From the NCBI GenBank assembly GCA_027624855.1, contig JAQBTQ010000005.1:1-64000 (forward strand): DNA of 64,000 nt. The letters run 5' to 3'. The notes under the pieces were generated by a model that worked only from the letters and a program-made list of their open reading frames with translations, was not told where the DNA came from and ran no database searches. This document shows, one piece after another, positions 15,775-25,119 of the stretch. The DNA comes from Bacteroidota bacterium (lineage in GTDB: Bacteria > Bacteroidota > Bacteroidia > Flavobacteriales_D > Sanyastnellaceae). The position numbers and the translations under genes are program-made. Position 1 is the first letter of the stretch. Each line of letters opens with the position of its first letter.

Positions 15775-17988
15775 TCAAAGGTTGTCATGGACAAAATCCA
15801 ACATCATATCAAATAGATGGAGGCGTGTATTGCCACCATAAATTCCGTGATTTCGGTTCGGATAGGCGAAGAAATCAAAATCTTTGCCAGCACCAACGAG
15901 TGCGTCAACCATTTCCATCGAGTTTTGGAAGTGCACATTGTCATCAGCTGATCCATGAACAAGTAGGAGGGAACCTTTCAGTTTTTCCGCATGATTGACG
16001 GGACTGTTATCGTCGTACCCACCTGCATTTTCGGCAGGAGTTTGCATGAACCGTTCGGTGTAAATCGTGTCGTAATATCGCCAATTCGTAACGGGTGCTA
16101 CTGAAATTCCCGCCTTGTAAACATCCGCACCTTTGGTCATGCACAACAATGTCATGAATCCGCCATAAGACCAACCTTGTATGCCGATACGATCTGCATC
16201 GACATAAGACTGATTTCCAAGGTATTCGCCAAAATCAATGAAGTCCTCTGTTTCAAGTTTTCCGAGTTCCTTGTAAGTGCTATGTTCGAATTTGCGCCCG
16301 CGTTTGGGAGTGCCTCGAGGATCTACACTCGCTACGATGTAGCCTTGCTGAGCAAGCAGTTGATGCCAATAATAGTTCTCCCCACCCCAACTATCCGTAA
16401 CCGTATTCACTCCTGGACCGCCGTAGATTGAAACGTAAACGGGGTATTCTTGATTGGGATTGAACCCAGGCGGCTTAATCATCCAAGCATTGAGTTCAAC
16501 GCCGGCGTCATTATTGAAAGAAAAGAATTCCTTCGGTTGCATGTTGTATTTCGCAAGGGTGGTTCTCAGCCGCTGATTATCCTTCAATTCACGAACGGTC
16601 TTACCGGATTTATTTCTAAGGGTATAGACTGGAGGGGTGTTTGCGTTATGATAGGTGTGGATGTAGTAATCAAAGGAATTTGAATAAGCCGCACTGTGTG
16701 TCCCACGCTCGGAATGAAGCAGTTCCATTTCTGCTTTCAAATTCACACGGGCAAGGTGGGTTTGGGTGGCTCCTTCTTTTGAACAGGTGAAGTAAATCTC
16801 CTTTCTTTTTTCATCAAATCCTTGCATGCCGATCACATCCCATTTGCCTGAAGTCAATTGAACAGGCTCTTGCTTTGGGTCAAGCGAAAATTGATAGATG
16901 TGGTTGAACTCATCCCGTTTGCTGGTCATCAGGAAGGACTTTCCATCAGACAAAAAAGTCATGTCATCTGTGATGTCCAGATAGGTGGAACTTGTTTCTG
17001 TCCAAACAGGCTCAGTTTCAACCGTTGCGGTTGATTGGGTGCAATCTCCGAGGTGAATGGTCAATTCATTTTGATGCCGATTCATGGTAAAAACCAATAA
17101 TTGCGCATCATTTTGTCCCCATTTGACTCGAGGAATGTACTCTGCATCTGGCACCGTTGCGCTTGCTGTCTGTTGTTGTTCGACATCAAAAACTTTCACT
17201 TGGACCGTTGCATTTTGTTCTCCCGCTTTGGGGTACTTGAAGACATAGGGATCGGGATATAAATCCCCATACATTGGCATGCCAAATTCTTTTACGTCGG
17301 TTTCATCAAAACGCATGAATGCCAGGTACCGCCCACTAGGAGACCAAAACAATCCATTGTCATCTCCGAATTCTTCCTCATAAACCCAATCTGTCGCACC
17401 GTTGATGATGCCATTGATTTCACCATCCGTTGTGACCTGTGTTTCCTTCATGGTTTCTAAATCAACGACAAAGACATTGTTATCTCGCATGAAGGCAACA
17501 TGTCCAGCGCTTGGCGAAAAAGTTGCCAGTCGTTGCTTTCCTTCTGCAAAATCTGAGATGGCAACGGTTGATTTTGAATTCAAATTATAGACATAGAAGT
17601 CAGCGTAATAAGAATGGCGATATAATGGCTCAATAGACGTTGAAATCATGATCCGACTCTCGTCAGCTGAAAAGTCATAGCCACGAAAACTTTGATCAGC
17701 ATTCCCAAAAACAGAGAGCGAAGTGGCCAATGTATCAACGGGCTCCCCCGTACGGTATTCATATTTTACAATAGCGCTTCCGTTGGCCCCGCGTTCCAGG
17801 CTCGTGTAGTGTTTCCCATCTGCCATCGAACGTATGCCTCCAACCCGTTCACCACGAAATTCTTCGGTGTACCAAATCAGCTCATTGCTGAGTAATTCAA
17901 AAGGGAAATCATTTTGGGCATTCAATTGCAAACAAAACGATAAGGTGATGAGCAGAACATACCTGCTTGTATGAATTCGTTGTTTCAT
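15775..17988 (-). CDS. Dipeptidyl peptidase IV (S9B serine peptidase)
   Basis: A secreted or periplasmic serine peptidase of 737 residues that releases N-terminal dipeptides, usually after proline. Signal peptide (MKQRIHTSRYVLLITLSFC...). An eight-bladed propeller domain (about 40-480) carries the DPP IV hallmark DWVYEEEF, which binds the substrate amino terminus. The C-terminal alpha/beta hydrolase has the nucleophile GWSYGGFM (Ser near 606), the Asp in GSADDNVHFQNS and the His in NRNHGIYGG. Full length with no missing catalytic residue. Located upstream of the peptide transporter on the same strand and divergent from the GlcD-like gene. Confidence 0.95.
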   Translation of the reverse strand: MKQRIHTSRYVLLITLSFCLQLNAQNDFPFELLSNELIWYTEEFRGERVGGIRSMADGKHYTSLERGANGSAIVKYEYRTGEPVDTLATSLSVFGNADQSFRGYDFSADESRIMISTSIEPLYRHSYYADFYVYNLNSKSTVAISDFAEGKQRLATFSPSAGHVAFMRDNNVFVVDLETMKETQVTTDGEINGIINGATDWVYEEEFGDDNGLFWSPSGRYLAFMRFDETDVKEFGMPMYGDLYPDPYVFKYPKAGEQNATVQVKVFDVEQQQTASATVPDAEYIPRVKWGQNDAQLLVFTMNRHQNELTIHLGDCTQSTATVETEPVWTETSSTYLDITDDMTFLSDGKSFLMTSKRDEFNHIYQFSLDPKQEPVQLTSGKWDVIGMQGFDEKRKEIYFTCSKEGATQTHLARVNLKAEMELLHSERGTHSAAYSNSFDYYIHTYHNANTPPVYTLRNKSGKTVRELKDNQRLRTTLAKYNMQPKEFFSFNNDAGVELNAWMIKPPGFNPNQEYPVYVSIYGGPGVNTVTDSWGGENYYWHQLLAQQGYIVASVDPRGTPKRGRKFEHSTYKELGKLETEDFIDFGEYLGNQSYVDADRIGIQGWSYGGFMTLLCMTKGADVYKAGISVAPVTNWRYYDTIYTERFMQTPAENAGGYDDNSPVNHAEKLKGSLLLVHGSADDNVHFQNSMEMVDALVGAGKDFDFFAYPNRNHGIYGGNTRLHLFDMMLDFVHDNL

Positions 17989-18069
17989 GGATTAGGCAAT
18001 TGGCTTCAATTTTCAATTGAGCAAGATAAGAAGAGGTCTCTCTGAATGCTTTTTTGAAGTAGCTGAGTT

Positions 18070-19491
18070 ATGTTTGGTCACATGTCTGAATTGTGGATAA
18101 ATAAGTTTCGAGAGCATTTTGATGGCATTCTTGAATGGAGTGAATCGATTGATGATCGAGATCGAATGGGGGCGGATCATACTGAGGATTTCCATTTCCC
18201 TCCAGACTTGGTGGCCTTTCCGAATTCTACGGCTCAAGTTCAATCACTGCTCAAGTGGGCATTTGAAAATGAAGTACCTGTCACTCCGGCAGGAGCGATG
18301 ACCGGTTTGAGTGGGGGTGCTTTGCCTGTAAAGGGAGGCATTTCTTGTTCCACCAAGCGCCTAAACCGCATTTTGAAGATTGATGATTTAAACCATCAAG
18401 TGATTGTTCAGCCGGGTGTAATTGTCCAAGAAATGCAGGAGGCAGTTGAAGCTAAGGGATTGTTTTACGCTGTTGATCCTGCTTCAAGAGGAAGCTGTAC
18501 AATCGGAGGAAATCTCGCAGAAAATAGCGGGGGACCAAGAGCTGTAAAGTACGGTGTGACAAAGGATTGGGTCCTGAATCTTGAAGTGGTTTTGATGGAT
18601 GGATCTGTGATTCATACAGGTGCGAACACATTGAAAAATAGCACAGGCTACAATTTGACTGCATTATTCATAGGAAGTGAGGGAACATTGGGAATGATTA
18701 CACAAGCGACCCTCAAGTTGTTGCCATGGCCGAAATACAATGCTTTGATGCTCGTTCCATTCGGAACAGCTCAGGATGCGTGTCGTGCGGTTGCAGAAAT
18801 TTTCATTGCTGGTGCTCAACCCTCAGCAATCGAATTCATGGAGCGATCCGCCATAGCATTGGCTATGGATCATTCAGGGCAGGACGCGTCAACCATTTCG
18901 CCAGAGGTAGGTGCTCAGCTGTTGATTGAGGTGGACGCATTTGAACCAGAAGCATTGATGCCTCAGTTGGAGCGTATTTATCCAGTAATCGCCAGATGCG
19001 GAGGAGGAGAGCCTATGATTGCTGATGATGAGGCTTCAAAAAACAACTTATGGAAATTGCGAAGGGTCATTGGTGAAGCCGTAAAATCGTCTTGTCCATA
19101 CAAAGAAGAAGATACGGTTGTGCCTCGTGGTCGACTACCAGAATTACTGGATGCAGTGAAAGCTTTGGGGCGCGAGTATGGCTTTGAAAGTGTTTGCTAT
19201 GGGCATGCAGGAGATGGGAATTTACACGTGAACATCCTCAAGCGAGGATTGAGCGATGCAGCGTGGAACGAACAACTTCCAAAAGCCATAAGGTCACTTT
19301 TCGAAATTGTTATTGAAATGGGCGGAACCATCAGTGGTGAACACGGCATTGGTTGGGTTCAAAAGCCTTATATGGATCTCGCTTTCAGCACAAAAGCACT
19401 TCAAATTCAACAACAAATCAAAAAGAGTTTGGATCCCAAGGGATTGTTGAATCCTTCCAAAATTTGGCCGGTGGAGGATTCAAAAATCTGA
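18070..19491 (+). CDS. FAD-linked oxidase, GlcD / D-lactate dehydrogenase family
   Basis: A 473-residue flavoprotein that oxidises a 2-hydroxy acid (glycolate, D-lactate or similar). The FAD-binding PCMH domain shows VTPAGAMTGLSGGA (about 75-88) and NLAENSGGPRAVKYGVTKDW. The C-terminal FAD-oxidase domain shows YGHAGDGNLHVNIL and SGEHGIGWVQKP, which hold the metal/substrate histidines of the family. ATG 18070 and in-frame ATG 18082 are both possible starts; only 81 bp separate it from the divergent DPP IV gene. Substrate cannot be settled from sequence. No GlcE/GlcF partners are adjacent, which fits a single-subunit dehydrogenase. Confidence 0.88.
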   Translation: MFGHMSELWINKFREHFDGILEWSESIDDRDRMGADHTEDFHFPPDLVAFPNSTAQVQSLLKWAFENEVPVTPAGAMTGLSGGALPVKGGISCSTKRLNRILKIDDLNHQVIVQPGVIVQEMQEAVEAKGLFYAVDPASRGSCTIGGNLAENSGGPRAVKYGVTKDWVLNLEVVLMDGSVIHTGANTLKNSTGYNLTALFIGSEGTLGMITQATLKLLPWPKYNALMLVPFGTAQDACRAVAEIFIAGAQPSAIEFMERSAIALAMDHSGQDASTISPEVGAQLLIEVDAFEPEALMPQLERIYPVIARCGGGEPMIADDEASKNNLWKLRRVIGEAVKSSCPYKEEDTVVPRGRLPELLDAVKALGREYGFESVCYGHAGDGNLHVNILKRGLSDAAWNEQLPKAIRSLFEIVIEMGGTISGEHGIGWVQKPYMDLAFSTKALQIQQQIKKSLDPKGLLNPSKIWPVEDSKI

Positions 19492-19493
19492 AG

Positions 19494-19501
19494 TAGGTTT
19501 G
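19494..19501 (+). promoter_or_regulatory. Candidate -7 element for fabI
   Basis: TAGGTTTG matches TAnnTTTG, overlapping the end of the GlcD-like gene and 20 bp before the fabI ATG. The nearest TTTG (19463-19466) is 27 bp upstream, wider than usual. Confidence 0.3.
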
Positions 19502-19521
19502 CCATCAGAATTCACGATACC

Positions 19522-20346
19522 ATGGCAGAAAACTTATTGAAAGGTAAAAAGGGCATCATTTTCGGTGCGTTGAATGACCAATCCATCGCTTGGAAAACAG
19601 CGATTCAGGCACATGCTCAAGGGGCAGAATTGGTGCTGACAAATGCCCCCGTCGCAATGAGAATGGGTGAAATTCATGAATTGGCGGCACAAGTAGGAAA
19701 TGCTCCTGTTATCCCTGCGGATGCCACCAGCGTGGAAGATTTAACAGCGTTATTTGAGCAATCGATGGACCATTTTGGTGGCCAAGTGGACTTTGTGTTG
19801 CACTCGATTGGAATGAGTCCAAATGTGAGGAAAGGAAAGCATTATACGGATGTGAATTACAACTGGCTGCAAACCACGTTGGATGTCTCAGCAATCAGCT
19901 TGCACAAGACCTTGGCAGTAGCGAAAAAGCTGGATGCCATCAGAGAATGGGGAAGCGTCGTGGCATTGACCTACATTGCTGCACAGCGGATTTTCCCAGA
20001 TTATGGTGACATGGCCGATGCCAAGAGTTTATTGGAAAGCATTACCAGAAGTTTCGGTTACCACTATGGAGTTGCAAATAAGGTGCGTATTAATACCGTT
20101 AGTCAAAGCCCGACCATTACGACAGCAGGAAGCGGTGTCAAGGGCTTCGATGAGTTCATTGCGTACAGCGAGTCCATGAGTCCACTGGGAAATGCAGATG
20201 GTGAGGCGTGTGCGGATTATTGTGTCACGCTTTTTAGCGATTTGACGCGCTATGTGACCATGCAAAACTTGTTCCATGATGGCGGATTTTCGAATACGGG
20301 AGTGAGTCAAGAGGTCATTGGAAAGTTTGGCCCTGACGCAGGTTAA
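19522..20346 (+). CDS. fabI: Enoyl-ACP reductase (NADH)
   Basis: Catalyses the last reduction of each fatty-acid elongation cycle in the cytoplasm. It is a 274-residue SDR protein: the cofactor segment GIIFGALNDQSIAWKTA has the FabI-type long glycine motif, and the active site ALTYIAAQRIFPDYGDMADAK carries the two Tyr and the Tyr-x6-Lys spacing characteristic of FabI rather than of ordinary SDRs. Tyr and Lys correspond to E. coli Tyr156 and Lys163. ATG 19522 follows the GlcD stop by 30 bp. Confidence 0.93.
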   Translation: MAENLLKGKKGIIFGALNDQSIAWKTAIQAHAQGAELVLTNAPVAMRMGEIHELAAQVGNAPVIPADATSVEDLTALFEQSMDHFGGQVDFVLHSIGMSPNVRKGKHYTDVNYNWLQTTLDVSAISLHKTLAVAKKLDAIREWGSVVALTYIAAQRIFPDYGDMADAKSLLESITRSFGYHYGVANKVRINTVSQSPTITTAGSGVKGFDEFIAYSESMSPLGNADGEACADYCVTLFSDLTRYVTMQNLFHDGGFSNTGVSQEVIGKFGPDAG

Positions 20347-20456
20347 ATTAGGGGTGAGTTTTCGAAACCATTTTTAATGGTCACTCGTAAAGTTGTTGAA
20401 GATACCCATCATGCAAAATGTATTGGGAAGATGGGGTCATCGACAACGACCATAAA

Positions 20457-22922
20457 ATGGAAGTACTAAAGTTTGGAGGTTCATCCTTGGTTTCAGCTGA
20501 AGCCATGGCACGTGTTCGTGAGGTGCTTTTGGCTCGAAGGGGTGAACAGCGCATTGTGGTGTGCTCTGCTATGGGTGGGGTCACCAACGATTTGCTGCGG
20601 ATTGGTTTGCGCGCATCACAAGGCGATGATTCTCATCTAGAATTGTTAGCGCATCTGCGAAAAAGGCACTTGGAAACGCTTGCTTCATTGGACCTTACAG
20701 AGGATTTAGTAACACTGAATGAGATTAGCCATTCATTGGATGAATTGCAAAGCCTTTGCAAAGGGATTCAATTGATTCGAGAGCTCAGCGCCAAAACAAT
20801 GGATCAATTGGTTTCATACGGAGAGCGATTGGCGGTTCCCATGGTATGTGCTTGGCTCGAGCAAGGAGGTCTGAAGGTCAGAAGGGTGGATGCACGAGAA
20901 TGGATCTGTACCGATGAAAACTTTGGTGCTGCTCAAGTCGATCTTCAACGTACAAATGAGAAAATTCGAGAAGGGGTAAAGTCGGACTTGGACTTTGAGA
21001 TTTTGATAACAGAAGGATTTATCGGCAAAAGCTTAAATGGGGATACGACAACCCTTGGAAGAGGTGGTAGTGATTATACAGCTTCGCTGATAGCAAGCGC
21101 CATCAAAGCCAAGTTTATGGAAAAGTCCACCGATGTTCCTGGCATGTTGACGGCTGACCCTCGGCTCGTTCCTGGTGCTCGCGTCATCGAAGAAATGAGT
21201 TACGAAGAGGCGATGGAACTTTGTCATTTTGGCGCCAAAGTCATCTATCATCCGACCATTGCTCCTCTAAGGGCACAGAATATTCCTCTGATCGTTCGGA
21301 GCACGTTTGAATCTGATTCACCAGGCACAAGAATCGTTTCTGAGCCATCAACTAAAGCCGTAGTTCGCGGATTATCCAGTGTCGACGGGTTGGCTCTCAT
21401 TACTTTCGAGGGCGGAGAATTGATTGGCAGACCCGGGTTTTCCAGTCGCATTTTTTCAGCTCTCGCTCAAGCGTCCATCAACGTGACATTGATTACTCAG
21501 AGTTCTTCTGAAAATAGCCTGACCATCGGAATTGAGGACAGTGACCTTGATGCGGCGATTTTTGCCCTGGAGAGCGACCTCAAATCGGACATCGACACCG
21601 GAAGATTGGGGGCGTTGAAGGTGGATCGGGATCTGAGCCTAGTGGCATTGGTAGGTGGAGGAATGGTGAGTTCCGCTGGAGTAAGTGGAAAGGCATTTAA
21701 GGCATTGGGCGACGCCCATGTGAATGTTCGTGCCATTGCACAAGGAAGTACGGAACGTAACATCACCTTGGTCGTTGGAAGCGAAGACGTGCCTGCTGCC
21801 CTGAGGGCGCTCCACAATCGCTTTTTCGATTCCTCATCCAATGAACGAAGAATTCAAGTGTTTTGTGCAGGATTAGGCCAAGTGGGTCAATCGTTTTTAT
21901 CTCAATTCAAAGCGACGAAAGGAGCCATGGAAGAACAGCTTGGTCATAAAATTGATCTGGTGGGAATGGCCAATAGTCGAAGTTTTGCATTCGATGCAGA
22001 TGGCATTAATGACGGTCTGGAATTGATTTCAAGAGGATTGGTAGATTCCTCAGAGTCTATCGAGGCTGTGCATCAACAGTTCATCGCAATGCCCGGATCC
22101 ATGAAAATATGGGTTGACAACTCTGCCTCGGCTCAAGTAGCCGATTTAGCGTTGACGTCTATCGATCGGGGTGTTGGATATGTCTGTTCCAATAAAATTG
22201 CCTCAAGCCGTTCATTCGAGGAATTCACGAAATTGATGAATTCACATACGGGCCGCTTATTGTTCCGAAACGAAACCAATGTAGGTGCAGCTCTTCCGGT
22301 CATCAGCTCAGTTCATAAAATGATTGAAACCGGGGACGCGATTTATCGCATTGAAGCGGTTCTGAGCGGTTCGCTGAACTTTATTTTCAGCTCACTCGAT
22401 CAAGGGCGAAAATTCAAAGACGCCGTATCAGAGGCGAAAACGTTAGGTTATACCGAGCCCGATCCAAGATTGGACCTTTCTGGAACGGATGTCGCACGTA
22501 AAATTCTCATTCTAGCTCGATTGGCGGGAGATCCTTTGGAATTAAGTCAAGTGCATATTGAATCATTCATGCCCTTGTTACCAGAAGACTTGACTGTCGA
22601 AAGGTTCATGGATTCAATTGATGGTTGGGGTCCTTCGATAGATGAACTGGCCCAGTCCAATCGACTCAATGGAAACCGATTGAGGTTTGTCGCCTCTTGG
22701 ACGAGAGAGGAAGGGTGTCGTTGTGAATTAAGACCGATCGATTCATCTCATCCTTTCTATGGCCTTGAAGGCACAGATAATTCGGTTGCGATCCATTCGA
22801 TTCGCTATTCTGCTCGTCCTTTGGTCATCAAAGGCGCAGGCGCAGGCGGAGAATTGACTGCAAGCGGCGTCTTGGCCGACTTGTATGAAGTTTGTCACAA
22901 TCAAATCATGCGTAACCAGTAA
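20457..22922 (+). CDS. thrA: Bifunctional aspartate kinase / homoserine dehydrogenase
   Basis: Carries out the first and third steps from aspartate to threonine and methionine. The kinase domain (1-~290) begins MEVLKFGGSSLV and contains LGRGGSDYTASL; two ACT domains (~320-450; GFSSRIFSALAQASINVTLI and GVSGKAFKALGDAHVNVRAI) give feedback control; the dehydrogenase (~465-821) has a Rossmann start (VFCAGLGQVGQSF) and the GYTEPDPRLDLSGTDVARK signature. I prefer ATG 20457 because aspartate kinases start directly before KFGG; an in-frame ATG at 20418 would add 13 residues without similarity. First gene of the thrABC operon, with thrB 2 bp downstream. Confidence 0.96.
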   Translation: MEVLKFGGSSLVSAEAMARVREVLLARRGEQRIVVCSAMGGVTNDLLRIGLRASQGDDSHLELLAHLRKRHLETLASLDLTEDLVTLNEISHSLDELQSLCKGIQLIRELSAKTMDQLVSYGERLAVPMVCAWLEQGGLKVRRVDAREWICTDENFGAAQVDLQRTNEKIREGVKSDLDFEILITEGFIGKSLNGDTTTLGRGGSDYTASLIASAIKAKFMEKSTDVPGMLTADPRLVPGARVIEEMSYEEAMELCHFGAKVIYHPTIAPLRAQNIPLIVRSTFESDSPGTRIVSEPSTKAVVRGLSSVDGLALITFEGGELIGRPGFSSRIFSALAQASINVTLITQSSSENSLTIGIEDSDLDAAIFALESDLKSDIDTGRLGALKVDRDLSLVALVGGGMVSSAGVSGKAFKALGDAHVNVRAIAQGSTERNITLVVGSEDVPAALRALHNRFFDSSSNERRIQVFCAGLGQVGQSFLSQFKATKGAMEEQLGHKIDLVGMANSRSFAFDADGINDGLELISRGLVDSSESIEAVHQQFIAMPGSMKIWVDNSASAQVADLALTSIDRGVGYVCSNKIASSRSFEEFTKLMNSHTGRLLFRNETNVGAALPVISSVHKMIETGDAIYRIEAVLSGSLNFIFSSLDQGRKFKDAVSEAKTLGYTEPDPRLDLSGTDVARKILILARLAGDPLELSQVHIESFMPLLPEDLTVERFMDSIDGWGPSIDELAQSNRLNGNRLRFVASWTREEGCRCELRPIDSSHPFYGLEGTDNSVAIHSIRYSARPLVIKGAGAGGELTASGVLADLYEVCHNQIMRNQ

Positions 22923-22924
22923 CC

Positions 22925-23848
22925 ATGAAATCAGAGGTAAAAATCTGGTCGCCAGCTACTGTGGCGAATTTGAATGTAGGGTTCGATACATTGGGATGTG
23001 CTTTGGCCGCACCAGGTGAAATCATGAAGCTCAAAAGAATTGATGATCCTGGCCGCGTTGTGATCAATTGCATTGAAGGCGCGGATTTAGACCTCAACCC
23101 TGAAAACAATGTAGCCTCTGTCGCTGCCAAAAGTTTATTGAATTCACTGGGAAATCCATGTGGGATTGAAATTGAAATTCAAAAGACCATCCTGCCCGGC
23201 AGCGGTATTGGATCCAGTGCATCGAGCGCTGCTGCTGCTGTCGTTGGTGTAAATGAATTACTTCAAGCTGAATTGAGACTGGACGAATTAATTCCATTTG
23301 CCTTGGACGGGGAGTTTTTAGCGAGTGGGGCACGTCACGCCGATAATATTGCGCCAGCAATCATGGGTGGGCTGGTTTTATGTCCTCCCCAGGGCGCTTT
23401 TCATGTGCTTCCGGTACCTCCAAATTGGCATATCGTCATCCTTCATCCACAAGTTCCTGTGCGCACCCTGGAGGCGCGTGAAGTATTGCCGGTTCATGTT
23501 TCACTCGCCGCTGCTGTTGAACAAAGCGCGTGGCTTGGATCATTTGTTGCTTCTTGTTTTGAAGGGGATGGCGCCTCGGCTGCACTGGCTTTGAAAGATT
23601 TGTATATCGGACCATATCGATCCGCTTTGATTCCCCATTTTGATTCCATCAGGGAGATTGCCATGGAAAGAGGAGCTCGTGCTGGCGGGATCTCTGGTAG
23701 TGGTCCGTCTACATTTTGGATTGCATTGAATTCCGATGATGCCCAGTCCATTGCCGAGGGAATTCAGGCGTTTATGTCAAATACAGACATTGATTATCGA
23801 CTTTATTCAACCCAAATCGCACCAAAAGGTGCGCACCTGATTCAATGA
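22925..23848 (+). CDS. thrB: Homoserine kinase
   Basis: A GHMP-family kinase of 307 residues that phosphorylates homoserine in threonine synthesis. The N-terminus ATVANLNVGFDTLG and the ATP loop PGSGIGSSASSAAA (about 96-109) are typical, as is the C-terminal GGISGSGPSTF loop. It lies 2 bp after thrA and its stop overlaps the thrC start by ATGA, so translation is probably coupled across the operon. Confidence 0.96.
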   Translation: MKSEVKIWSPATVANLNVGFDTLGCALAAPGEIMKLKRIDDPGRVVINCIEGADLDLNPENNVASVAAKSLLNSLGNPCGIEIEIQKTILPGSGIGSSASSAAAAVVGVNELLQAELRLDELIPFALDGEFLASGARHADNIAPAIMGGLVLCPPQGAFHVLPVPPNWHIVILHPQVPVRTLEAREVLPVHVSLAAAVEQSAWLGSFVASCFEGDGASAALALKDLYIGPYRSALIPHFDSIREIAMERGARAGGISGSGPSTFWIALNSDDAQSIAEGIQAFMSNTDIDYRLYSTQIAPKGAHLIQ

Positions 23849-25119
23849 ATTACCGAAGCATCAAAAATCCTGCGATTCAACGCTCATTTGTTAGGGCGCT
23901 TCGAGAGGGTCTTGCGCCTGATCGAAGCCTTTTTGTGCCAGAGCAAATTCCTTCTTTGGAGTGGGAGTCTTTGAAGGGCTGTACGCTTTCAGAGTTGGCT
24001 GCATTGATGATGAAACCACTGATTGGAGATGCGATTGAACGAGATGAATTGGAAGGGTTAATGCGTGAAGCATTGAATTTCGAGATTCCTACAGTCGAAG
24101 TGCAAGAGGACTTGAGTTTGCTCGAATTGTTTCACGGGCCAACATCAGCATTTAAAGATGTTGGAGCTCGGGTTATGTCTCGGTTGTTGGGCTCAACATC
24201 TCAGGAGAGACTGACGGTATTGGTTGCAACTTCGGGAGATACGGGGTCGGCAGTGGCGCAAGGATTTTTCCAAGTGCCCGGTATTGATGTGGTGATTTTG
24301 TATCCAAGTAAGCGCATCAGCAAAATTCAAGAACAGCAATTGACCACTGTTGGTGAAAACGTCGTTGCGATCGAATTGGAGGGGACATTCGACGACTGCC
24401 AAGCCCTTGTCAAAGAGGCTTTTTTGGATGAATCTGTGCAAATTGCGAGGCCATTAACCAGTGCGAATTCAATTAATGTGGGCAGGTGGTTGCCACAATC
24501 CATCTATTACGCTTGGGCAACATTGGAAGCAGGGGAACCTCTTGACTTTGTCGTGCCAAGTGGAAATTTTGGAAACATCGCTGCAGGCGTCCTCGCTCAG
24601 CGAATGGGAATGCCCGTTGGTTCGTTTTGTGCAGCCGTCAACGCGAATGATGTCATGAAGACTTACATGCAAACAGGATTGTACCAGCCTAGCGTTTCGA
24701 TTCCAACGATTTCAAATGCGATGGATGTAGGTGACCCGAGTAACCGCAGTCGAATTGAATGGTTGTACAACGGAGCATTTGACGAAATGAAAAGCGCATT
24801 TCATGTGGAGTCTGTTTCTGAAGCATCCACCTTGCAGGAGATGACCAGCTTTTGGGAATCAACTCAACAATTGGTATGCCCGCATACAGCTGTTGGTATC
24901 CATGCGGCGAGACAATTGAAAGGTAAAAGGAAAAAGGTCGTTTTATCTACTGCGCACCCCGCCAAATTTGGCGATGTCGTAAAGCGCGCAACGGGTCAAG
25001 TTGCAACCGTGCCAGAGCAGTTGAAAGGTTGCATTGAAAAGGAGAAAGTGAGCATTCTTATGCCAAATGATTACTCCGTATTTCGAGATTACTTGTTGGA
25101 TTCGAGAAAGGCACGTTGA
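23845..25119 (+). CDS. thrC: Threonine synthase
   Basis: A PLP enzyme of 424 residues converting O-phosphohomoserine to threonine. The N-terminal MNYRSIKNP and the PLP-lysine segment GPTSAFKDVGARVM (Lys near residue 107) are typical of the shorter bacterial form, as are ATSGDTGSAVAQGF and VPSGNFGNIAAG for phosphate binding. Last gene of thrABC. Its last 31 bp overlap the 3' end of the opposing ATP-grasp-like gene. Confidence 0.96.
   Translation: MNYRSIKNPAIQRSFVRALREGLAPDRSLFVPEQIPSLEWESLKGCTLSELAALMMKPLIGDAIERDELEGLMREALNFEIPTVEVQEDLSLLELFHGPTSAFKDVGARVMSRLLGSTSQERLTVLVATSGDTGSAVAQGFFQVPGIDVVILYPSKRISKIQEQQLTTVGENVVAIELEGTFDDCQALVKEAFLDESVQIARPLTSANSINVGRWLPQSIYYAWATLEAGEPLDFVVPSGNFGNIAAGVLAQRMGMPVGSFCAAVNANDVMKTYMQTGLYQPSVSIPTISNAMDVGDPSNRSRIEWLYNGAFDEMKSAFHVESVSEASTLQEMTSFWESTQQLVCPHTAVGIHAARQLKGKRKKVVLSTAHPAKFGDVVKRATGQVATVPEQLKGCIEKEKVSILMPNDYSVFRDYLLDSRKAR

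Noticed and set aside
18092-18100. Perfect DnaA box (TGTGGATAA) near the start of the GlcD-like gene
   Set aside because: It is a single box inside a coding sequence with no cluster or AT-rich unwinding element around it; one 9-mer match in 64 kb is expected by chance.
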